Shown here one piece after another: positions 22,890 through 34,570 of a DNA stretch of 64,000 bases. The translations under genes and the position numbers were made by a program. The notes under the pieces are model-generated. The model saw only the letters and a list, made by a program, of their open reading frames with translations, was not told the origin of the DNA and made no database searches. The stretch is taken from assembly GCA_002007465.1 (NCBI GenBank), contig LNAC01000680.1:365405-429404 (forward strand), given 5' to 3'. The stretch is from Ailurus styani (taxonomy: Eukaryota; Chordata; Mammalia; Carnivora; Ailuridae). Numbering within the stretch: position 1 is the stretch's first letter; every line of letters starts with the position of its first letter.

Positions 22890-23410
22890 CTGCACAGAAG
22901 AAAAGAAAATGCTCTTCTCAATGCTTTAAATATCAGGGAATTTAGACCCAGTATTTGGCTATACACACAGTGACTGTGGGCCCCAGTTTGCTTTAGCTAC
23001 TCCGGGATCCTTTGTAACATTGCCTTTCACTTTCAAACTCCAGCTAGGATGGAGGGTAAGTTATGTATTGACACTAAAGAAAGAGGAAGCCTCGGAGCAG
23101 TGTTTCTTCACAGTTCTGCCCACAAATCACCTTTTAAAAATAGTTCTCCAGCCAAATTGTGATCTGTGATCACGTTTGCACTGTTGTCTTTGAGACACGC
23201 ATGAAGGTTTGAGGAGACTGGGATACATGTGACTTGGGTGTCTGCAGTATGAATACGCCCATGTCTTCTTTCAGAAAGCTCCCACAGATTACTTAGGGAT
23301 AGCGAACCAAAGTTTAGGTAAGCATTTCAAGAGTTCTGTAGGTATGTGTACAGTAGGAAGACAAATCTCAAAGTAGGCAGCTTATCAACAAATGGGAAGG
23401 ATCTTCTTAC

Positions 23411-23513
23411 CCAAAGTTATCAGATGTCCCATATCACCTTCTTGTACAGCGTTTGGATATCCTCACTGCTCCCAAGATAAGCCAATGAACACATCTCCAA
23501 ATTTTATTGGCTT
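23411..23513 (-). pseudogene. Copy B: KRAB-A exon relic with deletions and stop
   Basis: Matches gene A 8840-8966 but is 103 bp instead of 127 bp. Acceptor TTTTTTCAG and donor GTAAG are kept. Frame 0 reads KPIKFGDVFIGLSWEQ and then TGA; the downstream KRAB motif SSEDIQTLYKKVIWD continues in another frame. The segment holding the central Phe/Trp part of the box has been lost. The exon cannot encode a KRAB domain. Confidence 0.85.
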
Positions 23514-23699
23514 CTGAAAAAACAAAATACTTGATGATCTCCAACTGGCCAATTTCATGTCCCTTTAATTGTTGTACCTTGGTGAAACTAATTAAAGAGT
23601 TTGGTCGTGTGCATAATCCCTCAACTTCTTATCCACACGTATCCTGGTGCTGCAACAGGTTCATTCCAGTCTCTCTTAACTGAAAATTTGCTTTGCTCC

Positions 23700-24010
23700 A
23701 AACAGGTTTCAGAGCAACAGATGCAACCGCTGGCTGGAGAATTTGCAACTCTTCATAAGTTCTAACAATTCTAGCAAGTTCCCCAGCAATGCTGATGCTA
23801 CTGACCCATAGTTGTGGTGCTGGGAGCGCTCCTGCGGAGAGACCCTAGGGCACGGATTCTCACGTTTTAGCAGGTATCACCTACAGGTTGCCAGGCCCCA
23901 CCTGCGGAGGGTCTGAGTCAGCAGCTTGAGGAGGCGTGCAAGCCTTTGCCTTTCTAACGAGTTCCCAGGCGATGCTGATGCGCTGACCAGTACTTCGCGG
24001 GCCTCCAGCT
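23700..24010 (+). mobile_element. MER5A-like hAT-Charlie remnants
   Basis: Two MER5-type stretches: TCTAGCAAGTTCCCCAGCAATGCTGATGCT, written here only by its ends TCTAGCAAG...GATGCT near 23770, and AACGAGTTCCCAGGCGATGC near 23956. Confidence 0.55.
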
Positions 24011-24193
24011 TCATCCCCAACTCAGCTGGTCTCTGCTGCACCTGCACAGTGGAATTCCTAGTAAATCCCCTGGCCCTGTTCATAGGAGACTGTCTTCTGC
24101 TGCTGTCTGGTCAGTACCTCCTTCAGACGTTTGTTGAGTGAATATGTGGCTATTGGAAGGGGAGTTCTGCTTTCTGACTAGTTTCATGGAAAG

Positions 24194-24426
24194 AGACAGA
24201 CTTGGAGGGGCGCCTGGGTGGCTCAGTTGGCTAAGCATCTGCCTTCAGCTCAGGTCCTGATCCCAGGGTGCTGGGATCGAGTCCCACATGGGGCTCCTTG
24301 CTCAGCGGGGAGCCAGCTTCTCCCTCTGCCAGCCACTCCTCCTGCTTGTGTGCGCTCTCTCTCTCTCTGTCAAATAAATAAATGAAATCTTTAAAAAAAA
24401 AAAAAAGACAGACAGACAGACTTGGA
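24194..24426 (+). mobile_element. can-SINE
   Basis: SINE 24207-24413. Perfect 13 bp target duplication AGACAGACTTGGA, with GACA units expanded at the 3' junction. Confidence 0.95.
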
Positions 24427-24499
24427 AAACATACCACTAGACCTGAGTATGAAAGGAACGGAATATTGGCATTTCAGAAAAGGAGAGCAGTTAACTCAC

Positions 24500-24565
24500 C
24501 TGGGACATGACTTTTTAAAAATGAAAGAATCATTTTACCCTCCCCTTCTCTTCTTCGTTTCCTCG
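24500..24565 (-). pseudogene. Copy B: start exon relic
   Basis: Counterpart of the gene A start exon: acceptor CTCTTCTCTAG, a purine-rich leader, ATG at 24533 (MILSFLKSHVP) and donor GTGAGT. It holds 34 coding bases rather than 33, so it no longer joins KRAB-A in phase 0. Alignment with 10755-10811 extends past both exon edges, which shows segmental duplication rather than retroposition. Confidence 0.7.
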
Positions 24566-24760
24566 CTAGAGAAGAGCAGGCCTCCAAGAAACCACACCTT
24601 GGAACTGAAAACAGAATCATGAGAGAGCACGAATTCCGCACACACACCCCACCCCCCAGAGGGGAACAAACTGTAGAGTCCTTCGGACTCCCCAGCTTGC
24701 ACCCCGATTTCCCGCTTCACCCAGTCCTCCTAATGGCCCTACATGGTTGCTACGGCAGCC

Positions 24761-24826
24761 AGGACCCTGAGATCATGACCTGAGCCGAAGGCAGAGGCTA
24801 AACCCACTGAGCCACCCAGGCGCCCC
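24761..24826 (-). mobile_element. can-SINE fragment at the copy B segment edge
   Basis: Only the 5' third of a reverse SINE (AGGACCCTGAGATCATGACC through CCACCCAGGCGCCCC). It joins abruptly to sequence homologous with 11000-11040, so it may mark a rearrangement boundary. Confidence 0.85.
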
Positions 24827-25412
24827 CTCTTTAGGTATTTATATATGTGTATATACATACAGTAATTATACATACAGTTAACATTTTCAGGTTTGTGTAT
24901 AAAAATGGGATAATCGATGTAATATCCTGTAAACACTTTTCTAATTTCACAATGTTCTAGAGTTATTTCTATGACTTACCCATGAAGAGCTCCCTAATTC
25001 TTACAATTTCTGCATGCAATTCCCCAGTCTAGTTATTTCATAAACCATTCCTCTAATTATATACCCATACAGTGCCCACATATTTTACTGTTGCAACAGT
25101 GCTCTAAGTGTCCTGTGTATGTGCAAATATTTTTCTACTAGAACCTAGTTCATTAAAAGGTAATGAGCTATACTGTTTTCAGAGGTATTACCAAGTTGTT
25201 CTTTGAAAAACATGAGCCAGTTTTTAAACCCGTCTCCAGTGTTGGAAAGTCCTGGTTCCCAGAGCCTGACCACAGTAGATATTATGTTTTAGGTATTGTG
25301 ACTTTCTTGCCAAGAAATTAGAGCTCGTGAGTAATTTCATTGCGTTTTCCCGATTCCAACTGGATCTGGCCATCTTTCACCTTTATTGGCCCTTTGTCTG
25401 CATTTAAAAGAT
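24827..25412. other. Intergenic, nothing recognised
   Basis: AT-rich sequence with no gene. Looks like an old unassigned interspersed repeat. Confidence 0.45.
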
Positions 25413-25634
25413 GAATTGAGGGCGCCTGGGTGGCTCAGAGGGTTAAAGCCTCTGCCTTCGGCTCAGGTCATGATCTCAGGGTCCTGGGATCGAGGCCCAC
25501 ATCGGGCTCTCTGCTCGGCAGAGAGCCTGCTTCCTCCTCTCTCTCTGCCTGCCTCTCTGCCTACCTGTGATCTCTCTCTCTCTATCAAATGAATAAATAA
25601 AAATCTTTAAAAAAAAAAAAAAAAAAAGAATTGA
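25413..25634 (+). mobile_element. can-SINE, musteloid type
   Basis: SINE 25420-25627 with a 20 bp A tail. Target duplication GAATTGA. Confidence 0.93.
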
Positions 25635-25974
25635 TCAGAATCTCATTCACTTATTGAGCAGCTCCTCCTTTTCCTAGTTACTAAGCTGTGCATAGATTCC
25701 AAATATTAATTTTGGCTCTGCCGTATGCAATTGTCTCCAGATATGTTGTGTATCACTTTGCTTCTGGGAGATTTTCTTTCTTTAAAATACTGTCATTGAT
25801 TTTATTAGTCATTTCCATTTTGTTTCCTGAACCTTAAGTTTTGCTTAAGACCTCTCCTTTGGGACTCTAAACTACTATAATTTATTGTAAAGCTGGTTCG
25901 CCCTTTCCATCTGAGCTTGTCTCATCTGGGATTTAGTTCTGTGGACAACTCCCAAAACAGACCTCTTTCTTCCT

Positions 25975-26167
25975 CCCTACAGGATGTTATCTCTTTGTTC
26001 ACTGAATCATTTTACAGCTGATATGTGGATATCTGGGCTTGTTATTCTATTCCATTGATCTACTCACCTGTTCCTATGCCAATTATTATTCTATAATGAT
26101 TTTAATTACTACAGCTTTATATTTTGTGGATGGAAGAACCCCTCCCTTATTCTTTTTTTTTTTTTAA

Positions 26168-26201
<34 letters not shown>

Positions 26202-26900
26202 CACACGTGCGAGAGAGGCAGGGAGAACGCAGTGCAAGGGCAGAGGGAGAGGGAGAAGCAGGGAGCCTGACATACACGGGGTCAATCCCAGAACCCCAAT
26301 CCCAGGACCACAGGATCATGACCTGAGCCGAAGGCAGCCACTTAACCAGATTTTTCTTCTCTCTCCATAGGTTTTTACACAGCTGTTTTTGAATTATCAA
26401 GTATTTAATAGGGCATAATATTAGGAGCCCCTTGCCATTGAGAATGCAATGCTTTTTTTCTTCTCTAATTTCTTATTTTTCCTGTATGGGAACTCTCCTG
26501 ACTTATAAACTTGCTTACATTTTCATTGTTTTTTGGTTTGGTTTGGTTTGGTTTTTGGCTTGGTTTTTGTTGATTCTTTGTCTAACTAAATATATATATA
26601 TGTATATTTATATATAATATATAAATAATATATTATATATATATATACATATATTTGGCATGCATGTATGTGTTTCTTACTGCCTTTGCCAGTTTTTTAA
26701 AAAAGAAAGCTAAATGACAATGGGAGCATCCTAGACATTTTTGTTACAATAATGAAAATATTCCCACTGTTTCCTTATTTCAGATGTTTATTTGCTATGG
26801 GCTTTGAGTAGGAACATTGTTCTCTAAATGATTTTCCTTTCTCCCTCAATTTTGAATAATACTTTTTAAAGTTTTTGCATTTAAAAAAACTATCATTACT
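25975..26900 (-). mobile_element. Old L1, antisense ORF2 pieces
   Basis: TCTATTCCATTGATCTACTC and TTTTAATTACTACAGCTTTA (25975-26150) are antisense late ORF2. Text near 26770-26810 (CAGATGTTTATTTGCTATGG) is earlier ORF2. Interrupted by a SINE at 26152-26348 and AT repeats near 26590-26660. Confidence 0.6.
26152..26348 (-). mobile_element. can-SINE with (GA)n expansion, truncated
   Basis: Poly-T, then an expanded GA run, body, and an end at GCAGCCACTTAACC. The terminal CCCAGGCGCC box is missing. Confidence 0.88.
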
Positions 26901-26979
26901 GATGAATCACTGAACTCTACCTCCGAAGCTGCTAATACACTGTATGTTAATTAATTGAATTTAAACAAATTTTAAAAAG

Positions 26980-27153
26980 TTATCATTGAAGTATAGTTGA
27001 CATACAATGTTATATGAGTTTCAAGGGTACAACACAGTGATTTGACAATAATTCTATATATTACTCAATGTTCATCACAAGAAGTGTAGTCACTACATTA
27101 CCTTAATGACTATATTCCCCACCCTGTATTTTTCTTCCCTGTGACTTATTTGC
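26980..27153 (-). mobile_element. L1 3' UTR-like fragment
   Basis: ATTGAAGTATAGTTGACATA, TTTCAAGGGTACAACACAGT and GATTTGACA match the antisense L1M 3' UTR pattern. Similar pieces lie at 28640-28850 and 31930-32055. Confidence 0.5.
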
Positions 27154-27383
27154 AAATAGTATTGTTTTTAAGGATTTTAATTATTAATTTGAGATAGAGA
27201 GAGAATAGGCAAGGGGGAGGGGCAGAAGGAGAAGGAGAAGCAGACTCTGCTGGCTGAGCAGGGAGCTTGATGCAATGGGGGTGGGGGCTCGATCCCAGGA
27301 CTCTGGGATCATGATCTGAGCCCAATGCAGATGATTACCCAACTGAGCCACCCAGGCGCCCCAGGAAATAGTATTGTTTTTAA
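27154..27383 (-). mobile_element. can-SINE
   Basis: SINE 27172-27365. Perfect 18 bp target duplication AAATAGTATTGTTTTTAA. Confidence 0.96.
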
Positions 27384-27555
27384 AATTGGCTGAATCTATC
27401 AAATTCATAGTTTGGTACGCACTAGGAGTTTTTCTTTCCTCTGTTAATGTACTAAATTTGAATAACAGGGTCTTTATAATCAATAATCAACCTTTACGTT
27501 CATCCCAGGAGCAAAATGTATTACTATATAGCAGAATATTTGCTATTTTATATTT

Positions 27556-27782
27556 AGAAACTGCATCTGCTGGGTGCCTGGGTGGTTCAATCTTTAAGCG
27601 TCTGCCTTTGGCTCAGGTCATGATCCCAGGGTCCTGGGATCGAGCCCCGCATCAGGCTCCCTGCTTCGTGGGAAGCCTGCTTCTCCCTCTCCCTCTGCCT
27701 GCCTCTCTGCCTACTTGTGATCTCTCTCTCTGTCAAATAAATAAATAAAATCTTAAAAAAAAAAAAAGAAAAGAAACTGCAT
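27556..27782 (+). mobile_element. can-SINE
   Basis: SINE 27567-27771. Perfect 11 bp target duplication AGAAACTGCAT. Confidence 0.95.
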
Positions 27783-27961
27783 GTGTTTAGAATAGAAATC
27801 AGTTTATTTATTCTTTGTGGCTACATGTATGTTTTCCTATTTGTTTTGGGGGTGTCTTTGTCTCCTAGAATAAGGTGGTTAAGTTTCCCATACCGATTTT
27901 CTTTCTTCTGCTTAGTATAATAAGGAAATGTGTCCTTTGAAGTTTTCATTTATTCATTTTT

Positions 27962-28070
27962 ATTAAAAAAAATTTTTTTAAAGTAAACTCTACCTCCAAC
28001 GTGGGGCTTGAATTCACAACCCGAGGATCAAAAATCCCACTCTCTACTGACTGAGCCAGGAAGATGTCCC
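27962..28070 (-). mobile_element. Short tRNA-like SINE
   Basis: AAGTAAACTCTACCTCCAAC, GTGGGGCTTGAATTCACAAC and ACTGACTGAGCCAGGAAG identify the short class in reverse orientation. Confidence 0.8.
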
Positions 28071-28639
28071 GTTCTTTGCAGTTTTGATTGGCTTTCTACA
28101 TAAACAGGTCAAGGCCATGTCCCTTTTTAAGAAATGACTTTGTTTACTCTGGAGTCATTGGTCAGAAGTATTTTCTGAGTCCAAAATTGTTAACAGTACT
28201 ATAATTTATTCTGTTTTCCCTATATAAATACAAATCCCTAATAATCCCTAATAATAAATCCCTAATAAATACAAATTTATTGGAATATAGATGCATGTTT
28301 TTTTCATTTCTGAATAGTAATCATTGTAGGGAGGTCATTCCTGCTTTTAATGCTTGGAGTCTCTCTTGTCTTTCTTAATACAAATGCCTATTGGTCTTAA
28401 AGAATCATATATTTTTTTTCCCCAGTCACATCAATTTTCTTTAGGGTTGAACGGGGCTGGCATGACAATCTCTGGGTTCTGGCTTGATGTCCTCTTCCCA
28501 CTACAGTTTTCACTGCACTATACTTATTTAAGAGTGTTATTCCAGGTAAGGCTATACAGTTATTTTTAAATTTAATAAAGTTGATCTCATTCATGAAGTA
28601 CAGTTCTAAACAAAATATTAGCAAATAAAATCAGGCAAT

Positions 28640-28850
28640 ATTTTTCTAGTTTTATTGAGACATAATTGACATATAGTACTGTGTAAGTTTAAGACGTACA
28701 GCATAGTGACTTGACTTTTTTTTAAGACTTTTTTTTTAAGTAATCTCTACACCCCACTGAACTGTCCAGGCACTCCTGACTTGACTTTCATTTTATGAAA
28801 CGGTCACCACAGTGAGTTTAGTGAACATCCATTATCTCACATAGATACAA
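28640..28850 (-). mobile_element. L1 3' UTR-like fragment with a SINE piece
   Basis: TTTTATTGAGACATAATTGA and GTGAACATCCATTATCTCAC match antisense L1M 3' UTR. A short SINE (28720-28776) is inserted with target duplication TGACTTGACTTT. Confidence 0.6.
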
Positions 28851-28879
28851 AGAAAAGAAAAGGGCAATATTTTTAAAAG

Positions 28880-29345
28880 GTGAGAGTTCATGACCAAGTT
28901 GGATTTAGTCCAGGAATACAGTACTTGTTTAACTCTAAAAATTAACCAGTGAAACAAGAATGTATTAGCAACATAAAGGTCATATCAATAATATAGAAAA
29001 CGCATTTGTTAAAATTCAAGTCCAGTCATAATTTTTAAAATTCATTATTTTAGGGCGCCTGGGTGGCTCAGTGGGTTAAAGCCTCTGCTTTCAGCTCAGG
29101 TCATGATCTCAGGGTCCTGGGATCGAGGCCCGCATCGGGCTCCCTGCTCAGTGGGGAGCCTGCTTCCCTCTCTCTGCCTGCCTCTCTGCCTCCTTGTGAT
29201 CTCTCTCCCTCTGTGAAATAAAAATAAATAAAATCTTTAAAAAAAAAATTCATTATTTTAAAGATCCTTAGCAAACTAGGAATAGAAGGAAATTTCCTAA
29301 GTATGATAGATAATGGACATTTATAAGAAACCAACAGCAAGTATA
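28880..29345 (+). mobile_element. L1 ORF2 fragment, sense
   Basis: GACCAAGTTGGATTTAGTCC then CAGGAATACAG and TTAGCAAACTAGGAATAGAA follow L1 reverse-transcriptase sequence. A young SINE splits it. Confidence 0.7.
29037..29260 (+). mobile_element. can-SINE inside L1, musteloid type
   Basis: SINE 29053-29246. Target duplication AATTCATTATTTTA. Confidence 0.95.
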
Positions 29346-30142
29346 TTAATGTCTCAAATTAGGTACAAATTTCAATATAATACAGGCCTGTTGGAGTTTC
29401 CAGAATTGTAAGGAGTCACATGCCTTATAAGCAGCAAAGAGCTCTAATTGTGAGCTTTGTTCCTGTTACTGAGATTTTGCTATGTCATTTTAGCAATAAA
29501 CTAAAATTCACCCATTTAACAATCAAGCTCAGGATACTTAATGTCCTTGAATGAGCACACTGTTACTAATGCTTTAGAATATTTGAATGATTTTGTTACT
29601 CTGGCAGTTATTTTAGCATTCGCTGTTATTAAAATTTTAAATATTTTAATTACTACACCATTCTCATCCAAATATTCATTAAATGGTAGTGCTCTTAGGG
29701 GGCTTAAAAATGCATGAAGACCAATTACTTTGAAGTGGAAATTAGATATTATAATATACTACACAGACACTTTAAACAAACACCAAATGCACTGTGCAGT
29801 TAATTTAGTGGAGAATGCTCAATACACATCAGAGTTAAGGTGGAGGAAATAAAAAAGGCAGCATCAAAGCAGATACATTCCACAGTGGGTGTGGATTTAT
29901 GCTCTCTGGGAATGCATTCTTCCTATTCTGCATCTTTTCCTTGGGGATACAAGTACTGAATAATACAGGTTTTGAATTTTTCCAGGTCTTATAAGCAAAA
30001 TCCTTGCATAGACCACTCCATTATGTTACATATGAAAGGAAAGTAATTTTTAATTTTTTGGGTTCAGTTTTGTTCCTGGATTTGGTTTTTACATTTGTTT
30101 TTATACCCTTAGGAGACATTTATGATTTTTAGTTAAAAAAAT
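29346..30142. other. Intergenic, nothing recognised
   Basis: About 800 bp of moderately AT-rich sequence without a repeat or open frame that I can name. Confidence 0.5.
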
Positions 30143-30364
30143 CAATACCTTATCTTTTTTTTTTTTAAGGTTTATTTGTGTATTTGACAGCGAGAGAGAG
30201 CACACAAGCAGCGGGAGCAGCAGGCAGAGGGAGAGGGAGAAGCAGGCTCCCCAGTGAGCAGGGAGCCTGATGTGGGGTTCGATCCCAGGACCCTAAGATC
30301 ATGACCTGGGTGGAAGGCAGATGCTTAATGGACTGAGCCACCCAGGCGCTCCAATACCTTATCT
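30143..30364 (-). mobile_element. can-SINE
   Basis: SINE 30156-30351. Perfect 13 bp target duplication CAATACCTTATCT. Confidence 0.95.
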
Positions 30365-31125
30365 GTTGTGTAAAAAGTATTTTATTTTTAAAAATATTGT
30401 AATAAATAAGATATTGTAAACTCTCCCCATGTCAGTCAATATATCTCTGCATTATAATCTTTCATGGTTACCTGATATATTCCCCCACCTTATGGATTCC
30501 TACAAGCTCTTTTTTTTTTTCTGTTTTTCTGGGTTTTTTAGATTTAGATTTTTGACAATGTGGTGCCATCAACATAAATTGTAAGAAATGTACTTATACA
30601 TGTATCTTCAGACAATTATTTCTTTAGGTTGTATTTCTAACAATAGAATTACTACATTTAAGTACATGCTCCTTTAAATCTTGGTGCGAAGTGGCCTCCA
30701 AATTGTTTTATAAATTACATTCCAAATAGAAATTTATGAGAATGAACATTTTCCCAAACTTCTGCCTACGCTGATTATCATTTTTCTTTATAATCTTTGC
30801 CAACTGTAAAGGCCAAAAAATGTATTTAAACATTTGCATTTTTTATTGTAGTTTATCGACTGCTTCCACATATTTATTCCTCATTTGCATTTTCCCTTTA
30901 TTACTTTCCCCCTCCTATCCATCGATCATTTTTATGGTAGTGTGATCTTCTTATAAATGTGTAAGAGATAATTAAATGAAGTCAATAAACCATTTCTTTC
31001 ATATATTTAACAAATATATTGTCCAAGTATGTGTTTACTTGATTTTTTTTCTAAAAGTAAGGTTTTAAATTTTTCTAGAGTAAAATTTAGCAGTCATTTC
31101 TTTTATGATTTGACAGCTTGCCCTC
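30365..31125. other. Intergenic, nothing certain
   Basis: AT-rich. The part near 30680-30860 resembles an old interspersed repeat, but no family is assigned. Confidence 0.4.
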
Positions 31126-31352
31126 CCTGCCCAGTGTTTATAAAGATTTTATTTATTTATTTGACACAGAGAGAGAGAGATTACAAGTAGGCAGAGAGGC
31201 AGGCAGAGAGACAGGGAGAGGAGGAAGCAGGCTCCCTGCTGAGCAGAGAGCCCGATGCGGGCCTCGATCCCAGGACCCTGAGATCATGACCTGAGCTGAA
31301 AGCAGAGGCTTTAACCCACTGAGCCACCCAGGCGCCCCCTGCCCAGTGTTTA
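31126..31352 (-). mobile_element. can-SINE, young, musteloid type
   Basis: SINE 31141-31337. Perfect 15 bp target duplication CCTGCCCAGTGTTTA. Confidence 0.97.
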
Positions 31353-31930
31353 AATGAGAAAATTCTCTTATATTTTCTCTAGGTACTTGGTAACTCACTA
31401 TTCCAATGTTAAATCAAGAGTTGATATGAAATTTATGTGTTATAATGTGTCTGTACTAGAGACATAAGCTTGCCCTCTCCTCCCACAGCCCTAGATTCTA
31501 AACATGATTTCTTGACTGCCTCATTTTTCTCTTCCTCCCGCAGTGCCCTACTTCAAAATCCCACCTTTATCATGCTCTAAATTCTTATGAGCTCTTGGGT
31601 ACCTGTTCTTTGAAGGAGTAGACAATGTTTTGAATACTCCAATATTTTTAAGTACTGGCTTTTTTGCTAGGGTTTGTTTATTTTTTCCAGATGAAATCTA
31701 GATGTGTTCTGTTAAGTAAAATAAAGCAGAAGGAAGGAAGAAAGGAAGGAAGGAAGGAATCACGTCACTCAAGTTATTGAGATTTTGATTGGAATTTTTT
31801 AAAAGAAAGTTGAGTTTTCCCATCTAGGACAACAGTATGTGTCTTTAAGATGCAGTATATGTCATGTCATTAATGTCACACAGTAGAGTGTAATAGTTTC
31901 TTTTGTGTAATTCTGCCAGATTCTTGTTTT
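31353..31930. other. Intergenic, nothing recognised
   Basis: Includes a short (AAGG)n tract at about 31733-31759. Confidence 0.5.
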
Positions 31931-32059
31931 TTATCTTTTATTTGAGTATAGTTGACACACAAAGATATTTTAGTTTCACGTGTGTAACATAGTGATACTG
32001 CAGGTTTGTGCATTAATGCTGAGCTTGCCACAAGTGTAGCTAACTTCTTGTTAACGTAG

Positions 32060-32865
32060 TCTTAGACACTCAATGGTACTGTCAATGGAACTCACTTCCT
32101 ATTACTATCACTCTTATGTGGCATAAGAGAAACAATTGATACAAGAGTATAGCGACTTGCACATCAATCTTAATCATGGGATCAAAGGTAATATTACCAA
32201 AAATGGGACAAACTAATATCATGTATATGAAACTGATCTGATGTGATTTACTACCCTTATGTGGATGTGATTTCCATCGCTTATGTAGAATTTCTGCCAA
32301 GAAATGTGATAACCTGAAACTGAGGAAACAGACAAATCCAAATGAAGGAACATTCTTCAAAACAATGCTCTGTCCTCTTCACAACAGCCACTGCCATGAA
32401 AGACAGACAAAGGCTAAGGAGCGAGATTAAAAGACTCTCAACTGTGTGACAACTAGATCTAATGAATGATTCTGAATCGGATCCTGGATCAGGAAAAAAA
32501 AACGTTATAGAGGCTATTATTCAGACAATGGGTGAAATTTGAATATATGGTCTACCTATTAGATAACATTTCAGTGTTCGATTTCTTGGATTTGATCATT
32601 GTGTGGTGGTTACATAAAAGAATGCCCTTGTTCTTAGGAGATGCATACTGAAGTTCTAGGGATGACAGCTCATGTCTGCAGCTTACTCTCAAATGGTGAG
32701 GAAGATGAGAAGATGGGGAGAGAGAAATGGAGAATTGCATATATGGCAAAATATTAACAATTGGTGAATCTAAATTAATGGTTTCCAGGTGTTCATGCAG
32801 AATGAATCGTGCCTGCAACCTTTCTGTAAGCTTGAAATTTTTCAAAATAAAAAGGTTGAGAGGAT
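32060..32865 (+). mobile_element. L1M 3' UTR, sense
   Basis: GGATCCTGGATCAGGAAAAA, TGCCCTTGTTCTTAGGAGAT, TATGGCAAAATATTAACAAT and the terminal TTTCAAAATAAAAAGGTTGA form a typical old L1M 3' end. Confidence 0.7.
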
Positions 32866-33349
32866 CAGAAAATGATTAACCATGTTTTTAACGAAAATAT
32901 CAAAAGAACGTAATAAACTTTTAGGGTCCTGTTTTAACAAAAGTATCACCTAACATGGTCATCTCAGGGAGGGGAAATTCTGAGGGCTGTCCTTGATCGG
33001 ATCATCCTTTGATTTTTGTGTATCTGCTGTCTTACTTACAATTTTAGTGGTACTTTCGAAATCCAGTGTTTGAGTGGAGGTGGTGTTTGCATTCCTGGGA
33101 GAAAACTGGCTGGTGGGCATCAATCTTTTACTCTATTGCTGGGCTTTATTCTCTAGTCCTTTAGTTAAAATTTTATGTTTTCATGTGTGCAATTGATATC
33201 TACCTTTCCTTCCCAAGGTAGCTTTGAGTCTAAAGGGACCCCGGTCGTAGGAACCCGTGGAACCGGGTTCAGATTCCTAATCCAGGGGTCACGGAGGAAC
33301 CAGGCTCTAAACAAAAGTAAAGATGATTTTGGACCGATTACCCAATTCA

Positions 33350-33660
33350 CCAGCTAAAGCAGGGACTCTTCCCACGTTCCCTAAGAAGGGGGCGCGGAGA
33401 CTTATGGGAAACGGAGTCCCGAATTTGATGGATTAGCGGCGTGAGAGCCGGGGGAACCTGTCCCTCGCAGCCCCTTCTGCGCATGTGCAGTTCTTCCTCA
33501 TTGTTCGCCCGCTTCCTTGTCTCCGGCTTCGCACCGCTGGGTAATCGTGGAGCCTCCGGGGCGAGGCGCTGCGCGGTGACCGAGTCCTGAGCACTACAGG
33601 TGAGGCCCTCGTTTGGAGGGTTGCTTTGCGGGGCGCGGGATAGGTTTGTGCCCACATATG
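33350..33660. promoter_or_regulatory. CpG-rich promoter region of gene C
   Basis: A compact stretch dense in CpG, free of repeats and without a TATA box, as in most KZNF promoters. It holds an NRF1-like half-palindrome TGCGCATGTGCAG at 33478-33490 and, at 33400-33419, a TATGGGAAACGGAGTCC element resembling the reverse complement of a ZNF143-type site. It lies between leftward copies A/B and rightward gene C. The transcription start cannot be placed exactly. Confidence 0.6.
33500..33599 (+). other. Gene C: probable untranslated first exon (3' end at 33599)
   Basis: The CpG-rich sequence ends in CTGAGCACTACAG followed by a strong donor GTGAGG at 33600, the normal arrangement for the 5' UTR exon of a KRAB zinc-finger gene. 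The left boundary given here is approximate. Confidence 0.5.
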
Positions 33661-34014
33661 GTGACCGCAAAAACTTGAGGAACCCCACGGGGGCGGAGGA
33701 CCCTAAAGAAAGCCAGAGACAGAGCCGCTTGGGGGCAGACCCACAGGTTCCACGAAAAGGATAAGGGCACGGGTTTCTTGGTTCAAGTGCACTGAGAAAA
33801 GGCATCTGAATGTGAAAGAACCGTTTCCAGGAGCTCCTCGCATTTGCATGTGCCCCGGTCAACCATTCGTTAGCGAGTCAGATCCGCGACCTCAGCGGGG
33901 ATGAGAGTGAATGCTTGTAACATTTATTACGTGCCTGCAAGCTGCAGGCAGGTGGTGGGTATGCATGGTAGCAGACTGATGTAAGAGCCTCAGTTTGAAT
34001 CAGTGGGCAAAATG

Positions 34015-34170
34015 GTGAGGCTCTAGGACTCAGTTTCCCCGTCTGTAAAATGAACTTATTCCTAAAACCTGTCTCCAGGCCGTTCTGAGGATTGACTAAG
34101 ACAACACCTGAAAAACACCCAGCCCGGGTGCTGGCATTCACTAAGTACCTGGGAAACGGTTCATTGCCTT
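34015..34170 (+). mobile_element. MIR
   Basis: GACTCAGTTTCCCCGTCTGT then AAAATG, GAGGATTGACTAAGACAACA and GTGCTGGCATTCACTAAGTA match MIR in order. Confidence 0.7.
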
Positions 34171-34570
34171 TATCACTGTTCTTTTCATTAGGAATATTAT
34201 TTATTTCCAACCCCTCCCATAAAATTCGTATTAATCCCATTTTAACCAAGAAGAAAACCAAGACTCTGAAGGTGAAGTCTCATGGACAGTAATTGAAGGA
34301 GCTGGCATACAAACCTCAAGCAATTTTATTTCCCAGTGTTGGGTTTTGTCCCGCAGCTCACCCTTCCCAGCACTTAGCAGAGTGGCCGATCCCAGGGGCA
34401 CCAGCAGGAACCCGGAGTATATGTATCAAGCTGAGTCTTCTCTAGTGTTCATGGCGATTTCTTGACATCTGTTCAGAGCCCTCGGGTTACTGCATAGCAG
34501 AGGCTTCTCTATGCTTTCTTCGTTGTCCATCTGCCCTGTGACCTCCCCAGTTTACAGACTCCCAAACCAG

